This document shows positions 11,897 to 23,800 of a stretch of 64,000 nt of DNA, piece by piece; positions within the stretch are counted from its first letter, which is position 1, and every line of letters starts with the position of its first letter. The stretch is from NCBI GenBank assembly GCA_032358165.1, contig JAALGY010000033.1, positions 1,364,001 to 1,428,000 on the forward strand, read 5' to 3'. Below the pieces are notes generated by a model, which saw only the letters and a list, made by a program, of their open reading frames with translations, did not search any database and was not told the origin of the DNA. The DNA comes from Diplosphaera chodatii. Taxonomy: Eukaryota > Chlorophyta > Trebouxiophyceae > Prasiolales > Stichococcaceae. The position numbers and the translations under genes are program-made.

Positions 11897-14800
11897 ATGG
11901 CGACAGAGGAATGGATCAGAAAGGTGCGATGCGTTGATGTAGCTGTTCGTTGAACTGCTATACTTCTCAGCCCCGTGCCAGTTTTCATCACAACGTTGTG
12001 TAGGCTATCTCGACCGGGCGCCTGTATGAGGAGCTTCCGCCACGTGTCAGGACGCTGCTGCCGCCAGCAGACTGGAAGATCAAGTGTGTCAACTTGACGC
12101 TGCTCGGGAGTTCCACAAAGCATGACATATTAACGCATCCCCATGCCTGCGCACAAAGATGCCCGGCGGCAGCATGTGTGCATGGTTGGGACCCCACCTC
12201 ACGGCTGCAGGGTCAAGGCGTACTGCCACCAGAGGGGCCTGCGCTGGGCGGACAGCTCGGCCAAGACTGTATGCGGCGAGCAGGAATACTATGAGGATTT
12301 GATACGGTTCTACAGGTCATCACTCAGGGTACGATGGGGCGCTGCTCCGAGTGCATGGCAGTGCAGGGTCACAAGCTTCCTGTTACAACAGCACTGTGCT
12401 GGCGTGATTCCAAAAACACCGTCCATCTGCTGCGCAGCTCTTTCCATACCATCTGGCATCGTACGTGTGTCAAGTGCTGCGGATCACACCCTTCAAGTAC
12501 TACTGCGACCTGCTGTTTTCTGTGATGAGGGAGGAAAAGAGCTACGATTTTATCCCCAACTTCACGGTGAGCTTCCTGTCTACTTCGCCACTCACGTATC
12601 ATACAATTGGATTTACAGAAATTCGTGAAGCATGTGCTTTGCGTCAGTCTGTAGCATGCAGGAGACACACGAGGGTCTGTACTGGCTGCAAAAATGCTGA
12701 CATGCAATGCAACCCCGCCATGCAGGCCGCTGACATCGTGCACATTGTGGGGATTGGGCGGAACGAGTACATCAACCTCATGAACCAATGCAAAGCCCGC
12801 AAGCTGGTGAGCCTCCGGCCTCCAGCGTCAGCTGCCAGGTGGCATGCCCTGGGATTCTGCAGCCCTCTGGGGATCAAGCTAGGCGTCATCCTGGGGTCCC
12901 GAGTCGCGCAGGTGTGGCGAGTGAACAAGGCCATAGCCAGGGAGGTGCTGCCCACTGAGCCGCTGGACCCACGGCTGGAGCCCTGGTGGGTTGCGCACGT
13001 CGTCAACCTGGGTGAGGACTGCGTGGCAGCAGAAGAGGCAACACCTGACCGCACCTCGCTGAATGTCAGTCTGCTAGAAGTCCACTCGTGGCCCAGCTGC
13101 CAGCCCCTGCCCGCGTCCGGCCACGCTGAAGCGCAGCTGTATCTCCTAGCAAGTGCAGCTGGTGACGTTTGCAGGCGAGGTGGAGTTCCAGTCGCTCACC
13201 GCAGAGGAGCTGCGCACCTGCCGCAGCATTGTGGCAGTCGACGGGCAGCAGGTGTCCGGTCTAAACTCCAGGTGCATGGATGCAACTGCACCTGCACTCG
13301 CTGCTGACTGCCCAGCATGCTAGTCCGCTGGCAAAGGACCGCCACTTCAAGTACGCCAGCGCTCGAGGAAGCCTCCACCTGCTGGTCTGTGTGTATACAC
13401 CGTGCATGCTCTTTGCATGCTCATTGTGCAGGGTGCTCACCTCGCTGTACAAGCGTGAGCTCGTGTACTTTGATGTGCCCATCAGCCCGTCCGACCACGT
13501 GTCCATCCCGCCTCTGGAGGTGCGCGTGGCGTGCCGCGGGCCAAGCACCACCCCTTGCACACAGTTCTAGATCGCCTCGAACCAGCGCAGTGTGGCTGTC
13601 CTCAGGGCATTGATCATGCCGACGACATGCCGCGTTGAAACTGTCATCACCTGCGGGCCGTGCACACGCAGGGCTTTGTGTCCAACAAGGACACCGACAC
13701 CACCGGGGAGAGGGGCGACCCCATCGAGGGCCTGCTGTATGCCACGTTCGTCGCCAGCACCGAGCGCGCTGATGTCGCCTCGCTGGTGGGTGACAATTGC
13801 ACCTCCCCTGCAGCCGCACACCACGATGGGACCATGACATGGATGAAGCACTGTTGGCACCACGGTCGCATGGTAGTCATGCAGGTGGTCGACGAAGCGG
13901 CCACAACCTCTGAGCTGGTTACTTAACCTTTGAGTTTGGTGCAAGGAGCTGTGTTGCTGGCCTGCACCGCAGGCGGAGGTGCTGAATGTGGACCTGCAGC
14001 AGCTGCAGGAGGCGGTGTCGATTGCATGCCGCCTCGGCTTTGGCACCCGCCGTGAGCAGCTTGCAGTTTCGCACCCTGAGTGTGGTGCAGAAGTGGCCAG
14101 AGCAGGAAGCTGGCAGCGATGGCACTGAACCTGCCTGTTGAGCAGCTGGAGGTCCACATCATCCGCGGCGCGCCCCTGCTGAACTTGCTCCCTGTGGTGG
14201 CATGTAGTCGCGGCGGCGGAGGGCGCATCGGATCTGCAGGGCGCCGGCACGAGGACCACCAACCCATTTGTGCTGGACCTAGAGGAGGAGGAGGCCATCG
14301 CCTCAGGGTGATCCCCTTGGCCTCGTGTGGGATGCCACCAGTGGCGCTGTCAATCCCATGCTGCTTGTGCGAAGCTGCATTGCTAAAGGATGAAGGACCG
14401 GAGCGTGCATGCCAGAAAGCACATTGTCACGTGCGCTGAAAGATGGGTCCGCAGGGAGGCGGGCCCCGGCGGCGGCGCAAAGCCGGATGCGGCAGCGGGC
14501 AGGGAGGGCGGCGGCGCGGTGGCGGTGGTGGTGGACGCCGAAGTCACGGGGCTGCTGATGATGGGCGCGCTGTCGCCCGGCCTGAAGCGCCACTCCGTCT
14601 CGCTGTTCGAAGGTGTGACCCCGCGGTTTCAGCGTCCGCTCATTGGGTGTGATCACTCCTGATAGGCTGGTGCCTCCGCCGGCGCTCCGACAGGGCTTCC
14701 TGCATGTGCAGGCGGGCGGGTAACGGGAGCCGACAGCATAGCCGAGATGATCCGGGAGCTGCACCTCAGCGTTTCTGCCGGCGTGGGGTTCGAGGGCGAG

Positions 14801-17109
14801 ATGGCCCGGCTGTCCAGCTACTCCAGGTGGGCTGAGGTACCATTTCTTGCACAACTACATCTGTCGATGGCAGTCGCTATCAGCCCGTGCAATGTTTGAT
14901 CTCCTCAACTGTTGCCTGACTACCATAGTTCCCTCTCGCAGTGCACTGGCAAGGACACTGGAGACGATTGCAGCCTCCAACAGCAGTCTGCCCCTCGAGC
15001 TGCTGCGCAAGGAGAGCCTCACAGGTGCCAGCACTGCCTGAGACTCGCTGACGGCCGCCAGCGCGTGTACCTATCCGCTGCACAGTCGGCTGCACCAGAT
15101 ATACATTGCACCAATATTCACGCCAGGATGCATCTCACACAGCTCAGCACCAGACGTGAAAGCACACCCTTGGTCCTTGACTGCAGGCCTCGCGCCCGCG
15201 GCGGCGGCCCGTGTGCTGGCACACTCCTACCTGGCGGTTGTGCCAATCGCGCCACTGCCGTACCCGCCGCTGCCGCTCTCACCGATGCGGCCTGGTGAGT
15301 CTGGCAGTGACACACGTGCAATAGCCTCGCGGTGGCCTCGTCTGATTCAGGGCCTTTAAATGCCACGACGTCGCAGTCGCAAGGCAGGGCGTGATTGAAC
15401 CGCAGGTCCCATCAACTATGGCACGACCGTGGAGGGGGCCACGCCGTGGCTGCAGCTGGCGCTGTATGTGGCGCTGCGGCAGGGGCCGCCCGGCCTGGTG
15501 CTGCCCGCCGGCCAGCGGCTGTGGCGCCTGCCCGCCTGCCTCGCAGGTGGGCCGCCGTGCACCACGCGCCACGCGCTTACCAACAGTCATTAACGCTCAA
15601 TCCGCGTCACGAAATTTGCCGATCTTCGTCAAGCTGCTATGTGTTTTGCGTCGGCCACACAGCGGGCAATGCTGATGAGCGGGCAATGATAAGGACAACT
15701 CTGCTCGGCGCATGAGCCGTGCACTCGCGGGCGCAGGGTGCGGCCAGGCGCTGGTGTGGCCGTGGGCGCCGGCGGCGGTGCGCGCGGAGGCGGTGCCGGC
15801 GCTGGCGGGCGGCGCCTTCCTGCTGGCGCACCTCAACGAGGCGCTCACCCGCACCGCGCTGCTGGTGCAGCCGCTGCACGCGGGCCCGCAGGTGGGCGCA
15901 CGAGGTCGTCAGGCCCTGCACTCCTCGCTCGAGCGTGATGCAGCTAGGAGCGCTTGAAGGCTCGCATTGCCGCCATCATGCCGGCCCACATCAATCAAAG
16001 GCACGTTCCGTACAGCATGGCAGCTCCAGTGTACTGCATGCTTGGCGGACTCACTGCGTCGACAGGAGCTGCGGATGGTGGATGTGCCGCTGCCGCTGGC
16101 GTTGCCGCCGGGCGCCGCCATCACGGGCGTCACAGCCGCCGGTGAGCGGGTGCAGGTGCCGCCGCCGCCGCGGCTGGAGGCCGCTGTGCAGGCGCTCGGC
16201 CTCGGCAAGGCTGTCGGCTACCTGAGACTGCTGCAGGTGATCTGCTTCCATGCGTGGACGTGCATCCTGCTGCTGCGTGTCCACTCGACCCTGACAGAAA
16301 GGCGCGCCTGGAAAACCTTTGATTTCCTCCGACCTGCAGACTTCTAGTGGCGTGCAACATCCGGAGCCACAGCCCTCAGACCTGATAGCCGTCCTGCCAG
16401 CAGCGCGGCAGCCCCCTGCAGGTGCTGCGCCAGCTGCAACTGCAGCCTCTACAGACCCATTTGGCGACTTGCTGGACGGCTACACGGCTCCGCAGAGTCC
16501 ATCAGCAGCAAAGCAGGCAGATGTGGCAGCAAAACCTTCAGCAGCAGATTCTCCAACAGCCCAGCCGCCGGCGGTAGCAGGCGGTGCAGGTGCCGCGCAG
16601 GGTGGCAGCCCGCCCCCAGGCGGTGCCTGGGTGCCGCTGCAGCTGGCGCTGGGGCTGCCGCTCGTGCCGGAGCCCCTCAACCAGCTCGTCTGCGAGCACG
16701 CAGCGGTGAGGCTGCTGCCGTCACCACTGCAGCCACTGCCACGCACCCTGCTGCCATATGGGCTGACAGGCAGAGTGCACACCTGTGCTATCGCTGCAGT
16801 GTGTTCCAAATCAGAACTGCTGAATTGGGATCCGTGCAACAGGCCGTCAACTTCCTGTCGCCTGACAGCCGTGCGGCGCAGCAGGACGGCCAGGTGCTGC
16901 TGCAGCGGCAGCTGTTCGAGCTGATCGCCGAGTATGGCGCCTGCAGCAACTGCCTGCCCAGCAGCGGCGGCGGCGCCGTGCCGGCCAGCGGTGCGGGGGC
17001 CACCTACGTGGACCTGCCGCTGCGGAACCTGTACTTTGATGGGACTGACCTGTGGGAGGTGGAAATGACAGAGTGCTTGCAGGGCGTCGGCATGCTTTGC
17101 TTCGATTGA
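11897..17109 (+). CDS. FAM91: FAM91 family protein (FAM91A1 homologue)
   Basis: About 20 exons, roughly 860-870 aa. Human FAM91A1 is of similar size. Exons: 11897-11923, 12004-12083, 12211-12328, 12438-12566, 12726-12806, 12912-13011, 13175-13271, 13432-13519, 13672-13785, 13973-14051, one unresolved stretch to 14451, then about 14452-14612, 14711-14828, 14941-15023, 15186-15294, 15405-15546, 15737-15891, 16066-16236, 16340-16705, 16843-17109. Family hallmarks include LRITPFKYYC, EKSYDFIPNFTAAD, GIGRNEYINLMNQC, EPWWVAHVVNLGE, LVYFDVPI and LLMMGALSPGLK, in the order of the FAM91 N- and C-terminal domains. In animals FAM91A1 works with TBC1D23 and WDR11 to tether endosome-derived vesicles at the trans-Golgi. 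A matching algal role is inferred. The linker near 16,340-16,630 is Ala/Pro-rich and poorly conserved. The gene converges on the AEC gene, and the two transcripts probably overlap. Confidence 0.9.
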
Positions 17110-17123
17110 AGGCTGTACATCAG

Positions 17124-17128
17124 TTACA
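17124..17128 (-). terminator. TGTAA signal of the AEC-MORN gene (minus strand)
   Basis: TTACA on the plus strand is TGTAA on the minus strand, 136 bases past the AEC-MORN stop codon at 17264. Confidence 0.45.
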
Positions 17129-17160
17129 CCCGGCCGTGGGCTGTTGACACCTCTCGACAG

Positions 17161-17165
17161 TGTAA
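17161..17165 (+). terminator. TGTAA signal of FAM91
   Basis: TGTAA lies 52 bases past the FAM91 stop at 17109. It lies beyond the opposing signal at 17124-17128, so the two convergent 3'UTRs should overlap. Confidence 0.5.
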
Positions 17166-17263
17166 TTGTATTGTCGTATGCTCCCTTCATTTCACTCAGC
17201 TGCCACTCAGTCTCGTAGAATACTGGTCAACTCTCTCTGATTCAGCTGTTCAACTGAGCCTGA

Positions 17264-20010
17264 CTACACCACTGTCAGTCTGCAGCGATGTGCGCTGACA
17301 CCTGGCGGCGCAGTCGCCAGCCTGAGAACACCCGATGGCAGCCGCCGCCGCCATCTGTGCTGCCGCTGGACCCTGACTTGTCTCCTGTCGCCAGGCACTG
17401 GCCTGGAGCAGTGGAAGGCTGCGCCCCACTGCACAGCGCTTGCTGCAGTGGCGGGCGGCGGCTGCCCTGACGCGGTGCCCTGCCCCGATGCGCCTGGCTG
17501 CTGCTGCTGCTGCAGCAGCTGCTGCACCTCCTCTGCCGACTGCCTGTAGACCATCTTCACCACGGGCCGCCGCGCCGCAGCAAACCTGGCCAGGGCCACT
17601 GCGGCTGCCAGCACTGCTGCTGCACCTGCAGACGTGGACAGATCCTGGCGTGTCAATACTTGGCCTCTCTGGAGCACGCTGTGGTGGCACCGGTCATAGG
17701 CTTTCGCAGCCAGTCTGCAGTGCTTGCAGATCGCGTTGCTTTGGGTCGAGAAATGCGTGTGCGATGTGATCAGTCCACTCAGGCCCATCAGTACCTGTCA
17801 ACATGCAAGCTGACAGCACCCGGCGGGTGGCATCGGCTGTGACCTCAGCGCCGCCGCCGGCCGCCAGGTATGCCAGTGGTCCACCGACCAGCACCGAAGA
17901 CAGGACTGACACATGCGTCAGGCTCCTTGCCAGCCGCTCGTCCAGGCGGAACAGGTGAGCATACTGTTGGCACTCGTCCGCCACAGGCCCTGCACGCAGC
18001 CGGTCATTGATGTCAAATCCTCTGCAGCACGATCATTTTTATTCAGACTGATGCCGCGTCAACATGCGACACCAGCTGCACGCCGCAACCCTGCTGGTGC
18101 ACCTGCAACAGCGTCACGCGGCTGCAACAGTAGCCGCACCTGTCAAGAGCAGCACCAGCACGAGGGCGGCCGGCAGCCAGGCACGCGGCGCCAGCAGGGC
18201 GGCCGCGGCCCCGGCCAGCAGCGGCGGCGCCAGCCGCACGCCCAGCAGCACCCCCACATCCCGCAGCTGGTACTGCTGCAGCGGGGCGAGGTCCAGCGCG
18301 GCGCCCGTGGCGAGCAGCGCCAGCGGCAGGTGCGCGGCCGCGAGCGGCGGCGCCACCGCAGCCAGCGTCGACGGCAGCGGCGCCCGGGTGACGGACAGCA
18401 CGGCGCCCACCACCGCGGCCCAAAAGGGGACGCTCGTCGTCAGCAGCTGCAGCGCGTCCGACAGCCGGCCGCCCCCGACCTGCGGACGCATGTACTCAGC
18501 CTGAGGCCTTGCACTGCCTGTGGAGTCACAACCATGCAATTGAGCCCCAGCCCTTTCGTTGGACTGCCTGATGTTCAGCTCGTAGCTCAGTCGCAAGTGT
18601 AAGACATCACGCCACAGCAGCACGAGGGCGCGCTGACGCCGCGCGGCGCACCCTGACGCGGCGGGCGGCCTGGGCGGCGCGATCGGCGGCCTGCACCGCG
18701 GCGGCGCACTGTCCCGGCGGCAGCTCCTCCTCCAGCCGCCCGCCCGCCCAGCGCCCCGCCGCCAGCCTCCCCGACTTGTACACGCGCACCCCCAGCCCCC
18801 GCTGCACGCCGTCCCGCCACTCCCCCTGCGCGGCCCACACCGCCGGTGATCCTGGTGCCCGCAGCTGCCGCCGGGCCTCATGCACTGCTGGTGAGCCTTG
18901 AGTCCCGAGAAGCGCCCATGAGGTGCGTCACAGCGCAAAAGCACCACCTTGTACAGGCCGCCCTTGGGGTAGTAGTAGATGCCAAAGCCCTCCTTGGTGT
19001 TGTCCTGCCACTCGCCCTCGTACCGCGCCCTGCTGGGGTACTTGTACACCCCGCAGCCCGCCTTGTCCATCCCGTCCCACTCGCCCCTCCATGAGCGGGC
19101 ATGGCAGCATTACTGATTCATTGCGGGTACACATGGTATGTGCTCTTGTAGCCAAGAGGCGTGTCGTCGCTGATCACCCTGCGACGGCTCAGGAGCAGTC
19201 CTGCCGGATCATACGCGGCATGTGGACACCTGTAGACGCCACCATCGGTGTGCAGGAACCTCTCCGGGAAGGCAGCCCCGGCGGAACCCAGTGCTAGATA
19301 CGAGCCGATGTGCACTGCACAAGCAAAAGATCACAAATACAGCACCACACACGATGTTCGTCCCATACAGGATCCAGGGTCCGAGACACAGGGTGCCAGG
19401 ATCAACATGCCACGATTGCCCAACCTGCAATGCTATTGACGATGCTGAGCAGCAGGGCATGCTGCAAGCCAAAGGCGCCAAATGCCGCCTGCGACAGAGC
19501 CAGCGGCAGCGCATGGGCTGTGCTGCCGATCGTGCATCCAAGCAGGACTGCCCTTTCCCGGGGCTTGCGGCGTCCAAACAGTAGCCTGCGCGAGCGGCGG
19601 GGAAAGTGCCACTTGTCAGGCATTGCTCTGAACACCACAATGCATGAAGTCATGCCAGCTGCCATGCAGTGACTCACCACCCAGCGGCCGCAACCGCCAA
19701 AGTGCCTGCACAACCCAAGCCGATCACTCTGGCGACGTTTGCCGTGTCAAGCGGCATCCTCTGCAGCACCAGCAATGTGAGGGACGGCAGCGTCGCATAC
19801 TGCACGACTGCGCGAGCAACCTGCGCGCAGTAATCATCGACACGTTCACAGCACGCAACCGATTGCTTGCGAAAAGTGCAAGGTTGAGCAGATGCACCTC
19901 AGCATGCGCACGGTGCATGCCTGGGTGTCGCTGTCTTGAAGGAGGCCACTGCGGCGCAGCAGCTGTCCCACGGCGAGGTAAGCCCCACACGCTGCTGTTT
20001 CCGCGGCCAT
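17264..20010 (-). CDS. auxin-efflux-carrier/PIN-type membrane transporter with MORN repeats in the central loop
   Basis: Nine exons join in phase to 562 aa: 20010-19921, 19820-19678, 19585-19425, 19314-19230, 19086-18948, 18825-18652, 18479-18140, 17989-17795, 17625-17264. The N-terminal part (GAYLAVGQLLRRSGLL, then LPSLTLLVLQRMPLD) and the C-terminal helices (LPLALLATGAALDL, RLDERLARSLTHVSVLSS) follow the membrane-transport-protein family PF03547. The central hydrophilic loop, about residues 150-235, has three MORN repeats (YRGEWDG, YEGEWQD, YKGEWRDG, each followed by a G-x-Y/V-x-Y element) and a fourth degenerate one. MORN repeats often bind phospholipids or proteins, so lipid-dependent control of transport is possible but inferred. 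The first intron would use a GC donor (CAG/GCATGC); reading on to a GT donor is the alternative. The last ~50 residues after VQWG look unconserved. Substrate unknown; plasma membrane or ER location likely. Confidence 0.8.
18720..19250 (-). repeat. MORN repeat segment inside the AEC carrier
   Basis: Repeat units run YxGEWxDxxxxGxGxYxYPxG and are spread over exons 4, 5 and 6. The intron between exons 4 and 5 falls inside the R-G-E-W start of unit 1, and the intron between exons 5 and 6 falls between K and G of unit 3. Reading frame and repeat period agree across both junctions. Confidence 0.75.
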
Positions 20011-20330
20011 GCCGATCGGCAGATGCAAGCGCAAGTGTCACTTGAGGGTCAGCAGCTCAGGCCCTACTTGGCAATGCATCAGGGGGCGGAAACCAGTCTG
20101 GTACATGATGACTGCCAAGCACAAGTATGCCTTGTCACATGCAAGGTGGACTTCAATCTTTATAATTGTGCCTTGAGACTGCTGTGTGTGTTTGCAGCGG
20201 ATGTTATATTGCATGAAACAGCGACGGTAGTTGCATGCTGCATCGCCCGCAGCGCAACACAGGACGCTGTAAGACCGATTGCAGATCAATCCACGTGCAG
20301 ACCTTGACACGCAGCTACTCGCACGGGTGT

Positions 20331-21135
20331 TCATTCGTTGGGTGGGCTGAGAAGGTCATTCGTAAGCGTATAGAGGCCGAGCGCCGGCCCCACAAAACGG
20401 AACAGGAACCACGCAACCGCCAGCACAACGACTGCGCCGAGCGCCAGCTTGTTGCTCCAGAACAGGAAGCCGCGCTCGCCTGCCCACAGCTGCCACGCCT
20501 TCTCCGGCACGCTCATCCGGTCCCAGCCCTGTGGGAACAGCTCCCCCTCCCGCCACTTCTCGGAAGCCGCCTGCATGAGAGCAGCGGGCCCATGCTAGTC
20601 CCATGCGGTGCAATTGGCCAGCCGCCACGCGCCTGCAAAGGCCCAGCATGTTGCGACGCGGTTGTACAGAGTGTCAGCAAGGACTTCAGGAAGCGCACCG
20701 GCGCCGCTGCTCGCCGCTCTGCCCGCTGCACTGCCGTCTGCTGCCGCTTCTTCTGCTCGGGCCCGCTCCTGGTCAGCTTCTCGAGCGCCGCGATGCGCGC
20801 CTCCTCCCGACGGGACGTCTCGTCATCCTGCTGTGACGCTGGGTCGCCCTCCGCTCGCACGAGCACCCCGCTGCGGCGGGCCCCTGCGGTGCGTCGACAA
20901 ACATGTCAGGGTCGTGGCCACTGGGTATAGATGGCACCCGAGCAACTGTCACATCCATTTGTATGGACGCTAGTTGCAGCTTCAGCTCGTTGTTGCCGTG
21001 GGCCAAGGCGCGGAGCCGACGCCGCACCTGCGCTCGGGTGCCGCTGTGCACGGAACGGCGCGCAACAGCGCTGCGGGTTGGCTTGTCGCAATGAACGCCT
21101 GTGTGTGCCACACGTGCTAGGCAAATGGCATGCAT
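20331..21135 (-). CDS. small plastid-like protein with one C-terminal membrane helix, hypothetical
   Basis: The last two exons are solid and in phase: 20870-20699 and 20570-20331. They encode a charged helix-rich segment (REEARIAALEKLTR, then EQKKRQQTAVQRAERR) followed by EKWREGELFPQGW, one hydrophobic helix (ALGAVVVLAVAWFLF) and a short tail ending LLSPPNE. A basic, Ser/Arg-rich start near 21135 (MHAICLARVAH) would suit a plastid transit peptide, but the junction from there to the 20870 exon is unresolved. The layout resembles small conserved thylakoid or envelope proteins of plants and algae, and I cannot name the family. It lies 320 bases upstream of the AEC-MORN gene on the same strand. 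Confidence 0.5.
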
Positions 21136-21990
21136 GGTTGTTTGCTGTCAGCTGCATGTCGGTCCAAGGTGCTTAGTCGAAGGTGATTTCGATTGGCGTC
21201 TCGGACAGCGAGAAGGCCCAGCTGTGCATAATTTGTTACGCTAGAGCTCTGTGCAATTTTCGCTGCGACGCCGTCGGTGAAGTGAAGCAACAGGCCTGCA
21301 GATCCTGTGCCTTGTCCCCAACCCGCAAACGCCACCCTGTAACGAGATGAGTCAGCGAGGACTATCCGCCGCATAGCTAACATGCGCCGTACAGATCGCA
21401 CTTCTCCTGACACCCTGCCCGCCCAAACACCTCGTAAGTGCAAGCCGCTCGAACCAAAGCGCTGCCTGCTGGGTTGTGTGAGACTATTAGGCAAGTGCAG
21501 CGTTTGATGAGCACGGCGCCAGCATCTATCCTTACAACTGCTTCATCAAGCATCTTCAGAAATGTACCAAATATACTAGTGTTCCAGTTCTAGCGTGATG
21601 CAAGATACCAAGGGAAGATGCAATTGTCCACCAATTGGCATAGCAATCCGATACGTGAACATGCAGCTCCAGCTGATGTGGACTCTGCAGCTGCTCTGCC
21701 TGTCAGAAGAAATTGAGCTAGGCCCAAATAAAAACTGAGAAGATCACCGCTGAGGTCTCCCAGCCGGTACAACCCGCCGCAGCTCAACGGATGCAAATTG
21801 CTCACTTGAAGACATCTGAGGGCACGTCTCGATCAATCTCGTGCTGAGTTTGCCACAAGCAATGACAGCCGTCATTGTCGGTCGGCCGCTTCGCCGACCG
21901 AAAGCAAGATCACCAAACCAAAACTCTGAGGGTCAGATGGCAGCCAGATGCCTTCGGAAGCATCGGCGCAAATTGCAATGCGAAGGGTAC
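21136..21990. other. no convincing gene; holds the 3'UTR of the second Cys4 gene
   Basis: A minus-strand frame near 21117-21494 is open but shows no recognisable features. TTACA at 21532-21536 (TGTAA on the minus strand) is a likely poly(A) signal for the gene at 21,991-23,800, which would give a 3'UTR of about 455 bases. The segment 21600-21850 is comparatively AT-rich and empty. Confidence 0.35.
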
Positions 21991-23800
21991 TTAGGAGCTC
22001 TCACGCTTGGCACGCTTCTGCGCACTCTTGGACTTTGCTGCACTGGCGGATGAGTAGCACGTCTTGCACCAGGAGCGCAGGCCATCGTGGCTGGTGTTCT
22101 GGCGGTAGAAATCGCAGGCGAGCTTGTGCTGGCGGCAGTGCGTGCACGTTTTAGCCTCCACAGTGGGTGTGGTGACAAGCACCTTCTTCTGGTTGCGCAC
22201 CGCATTCATCTCTGCGCAGCAGGCCCGACAGTGGCAGTACAGGCCGTCAGGCTTGCCGCGGTCCAGGTTGTAGCAGGACGCGGGCTTGTCCAGCCTGCAG
22301 CGGGAGCACGTCTTGTGCGTCTTGCCCTGCGCGGTGACCTTCATGGGGCCGGCGGCGCGGGGCCCCAGCGTAGAGGGCTGCCGCCCCCGCTGCCCGCCGC
22401 CCGTGCGGGGCGACGGCGTGTAGTCCTCGTCCGACTCCGTGGACTCCGCCCGGCTTCGCACCTGGTCAGGGCAGGGGTTGTCATCACGAAGTCGGCAGAT
22501 GTTGCTATGATGTCAGGCAGCTCTCCAGGTGCACTTGCAGCTAAGATTACACAACCCACAACAGCGCGCACGGCAAGCACTGCCTGTTTAGCCAGTCCAC
22601 ATCACAGCCAGGGCAGTAGGAGGAAAGGTCGTGATCTTAGTCACTTTGACCCACCCGTGACAGCGACAGGCTGGCGGACTTTGGGCGCGGCGGCGGGAGC
22701 GGCGGCCGCTGGGGCAGTGCGTGCAGCGGGGCCGGGTGCGGGGGCGCCTGCGGCGTGGGGCGCTGCGGCTCTGGGATGAGCGGCGAGCGGGGCGCCAGGT
22801 GCTGTGCCAGCACATGCATCGGAGCGCTGCACGCCAGCGGCAGTGGCGGCGGCTGCCACTGCCCCACCTGCATGCGCAGTTGCATAACATCAGCACCCCT
22901 GCTCAAGGTTTGCCTCACCCTGATGGTAACATGACCGCCCCTATGGAGCACACCCCACTGTGCAGTGCGCCGGCGGCTCAGCGCAGTCGTCTGCAGGGGG
23001 CGAGGGCTGTCACCTGCTGGTGCTGCTGCTGCTCCCGCTGCGCCTGCATGTGCCCCTGCAGCACGCTGCTGAGCTGCGCGAGCCACGCGGCGCCGGGTTT
23101 GTTGTGCCCCAGCCCGCTGGACAGGTCGGGCTGCGGTGCGGGGGCCGCGGGGGGCCACCCGCCGAAGCCCTGCTGCAGCTGCTGCTGCTGCTGCTGCTGC
23201 TGTGCATGCTGCCGCGCGCCTGCAGCACACGCGTTGCAGTCGCGCTCCAGGCGCACCGCGCCGCCGTCCTGGCGCAAAAAATTGGAGATGGCCTGCACCA
23301 ATGACCCGGAAACGTCACCAACATGTTGCATCCAAACAGCGGCCCATTGCCGCCGTCCAGCACACACCACACCGGGCTGATGTCAGGAGGAACCAGCCTT
23401 CAATTAAGGCTCGCACCTTGCTCGCCAGGCAGGTGGTGCAGGTGCGGGAGGTGGCGTCCGCCGGCTGGCTGCTGGGCCGCGGTGCCGCAAAGCTGGCGAG
23501 CGTTGCCTCCGCCTGGGTGGAGCCATTGGCGTAGGCGGCGCCCACCCTCAGCAGGCAGCCGGTGCAGTAGGCGAAGGAGCCGACGCCCAGGTGCAGCGGG
23601 GAGGCGGCGGCCGCCACGCCGCACAGCGCGCAGCATGACTGGCCCGGCGCCGCTGGGCTGGCGCCGACGCCGCCGCCGCCGCCGCCGCCGCTGAACACTG
23701 TGCTGCCGCCCGGCTGGTCCGGCGTGCAGGGGGCATGCACCGAGTGCCACAGGGCGTCGGGGAAGCCGGCTGGCTTGTGCAGCGACAGGCCGGTGGCCAT
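21991..23800 (-). CDS. second Cys4-module protein (paralogous family to 7,267-11,111)
   Basis: Four exons, all in phase, give 448 aa: 23800-23417, 23292-23014, 22867-22655, 22461-21991. Start MATGLSLHKPAGF. Three modules keep the exact C-x2-C-x22-C-x2-C spacing: CTTC...DCNAC (split by the first intron, which confirms that junction), CSRC...HCRAC and CTHC...WCKTC. A fourth N-terminal set (CALC...CTGC) has a shorter, 18-residue loop and is degenerate. Between them lie poly-Gly (23690-23669), poly-Gln (23202-23179) and Pro-rich stretches. The last exon ends in a basic tail (SKSAQKRAKRESS). The same module in two genes 11 kb apart suggests a local family expansion. Molecular role unknown; nuclear or RNA binding is an inference from zinc-site and basic character. 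Confidence 0.8.
23179..23202 (+). repeat. CTG microsatellite coding for poly-Gln on the minus strand
   Basis: Eight CTG units in a row; read on the minus strand they are CAG codons inside exon 2 of the second Cys4 gene. Confidence 0.8.
23669..23690 (+). repeat. GCC microsatellite coding for poly-Gly on the minus strand
   Basis: About seven GCC units, giving GGC codons in exon 1 of the second Cys4 gene. Confidence 0.75.

Noticed and set aside
18114..19070. 318-codon minus-strand frame joining MORN and carrier pieces without introns
   Set aside because: It reads through introns; the spliced model keeps MORN period and carrier helices and closes in phase at 562 aa.
21117..21494. 125-codon minus-strand frame upstream of the small plastid-like gene
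   Set aside because: Mixed composition, no motif, and no in-phase join to the supported exons.
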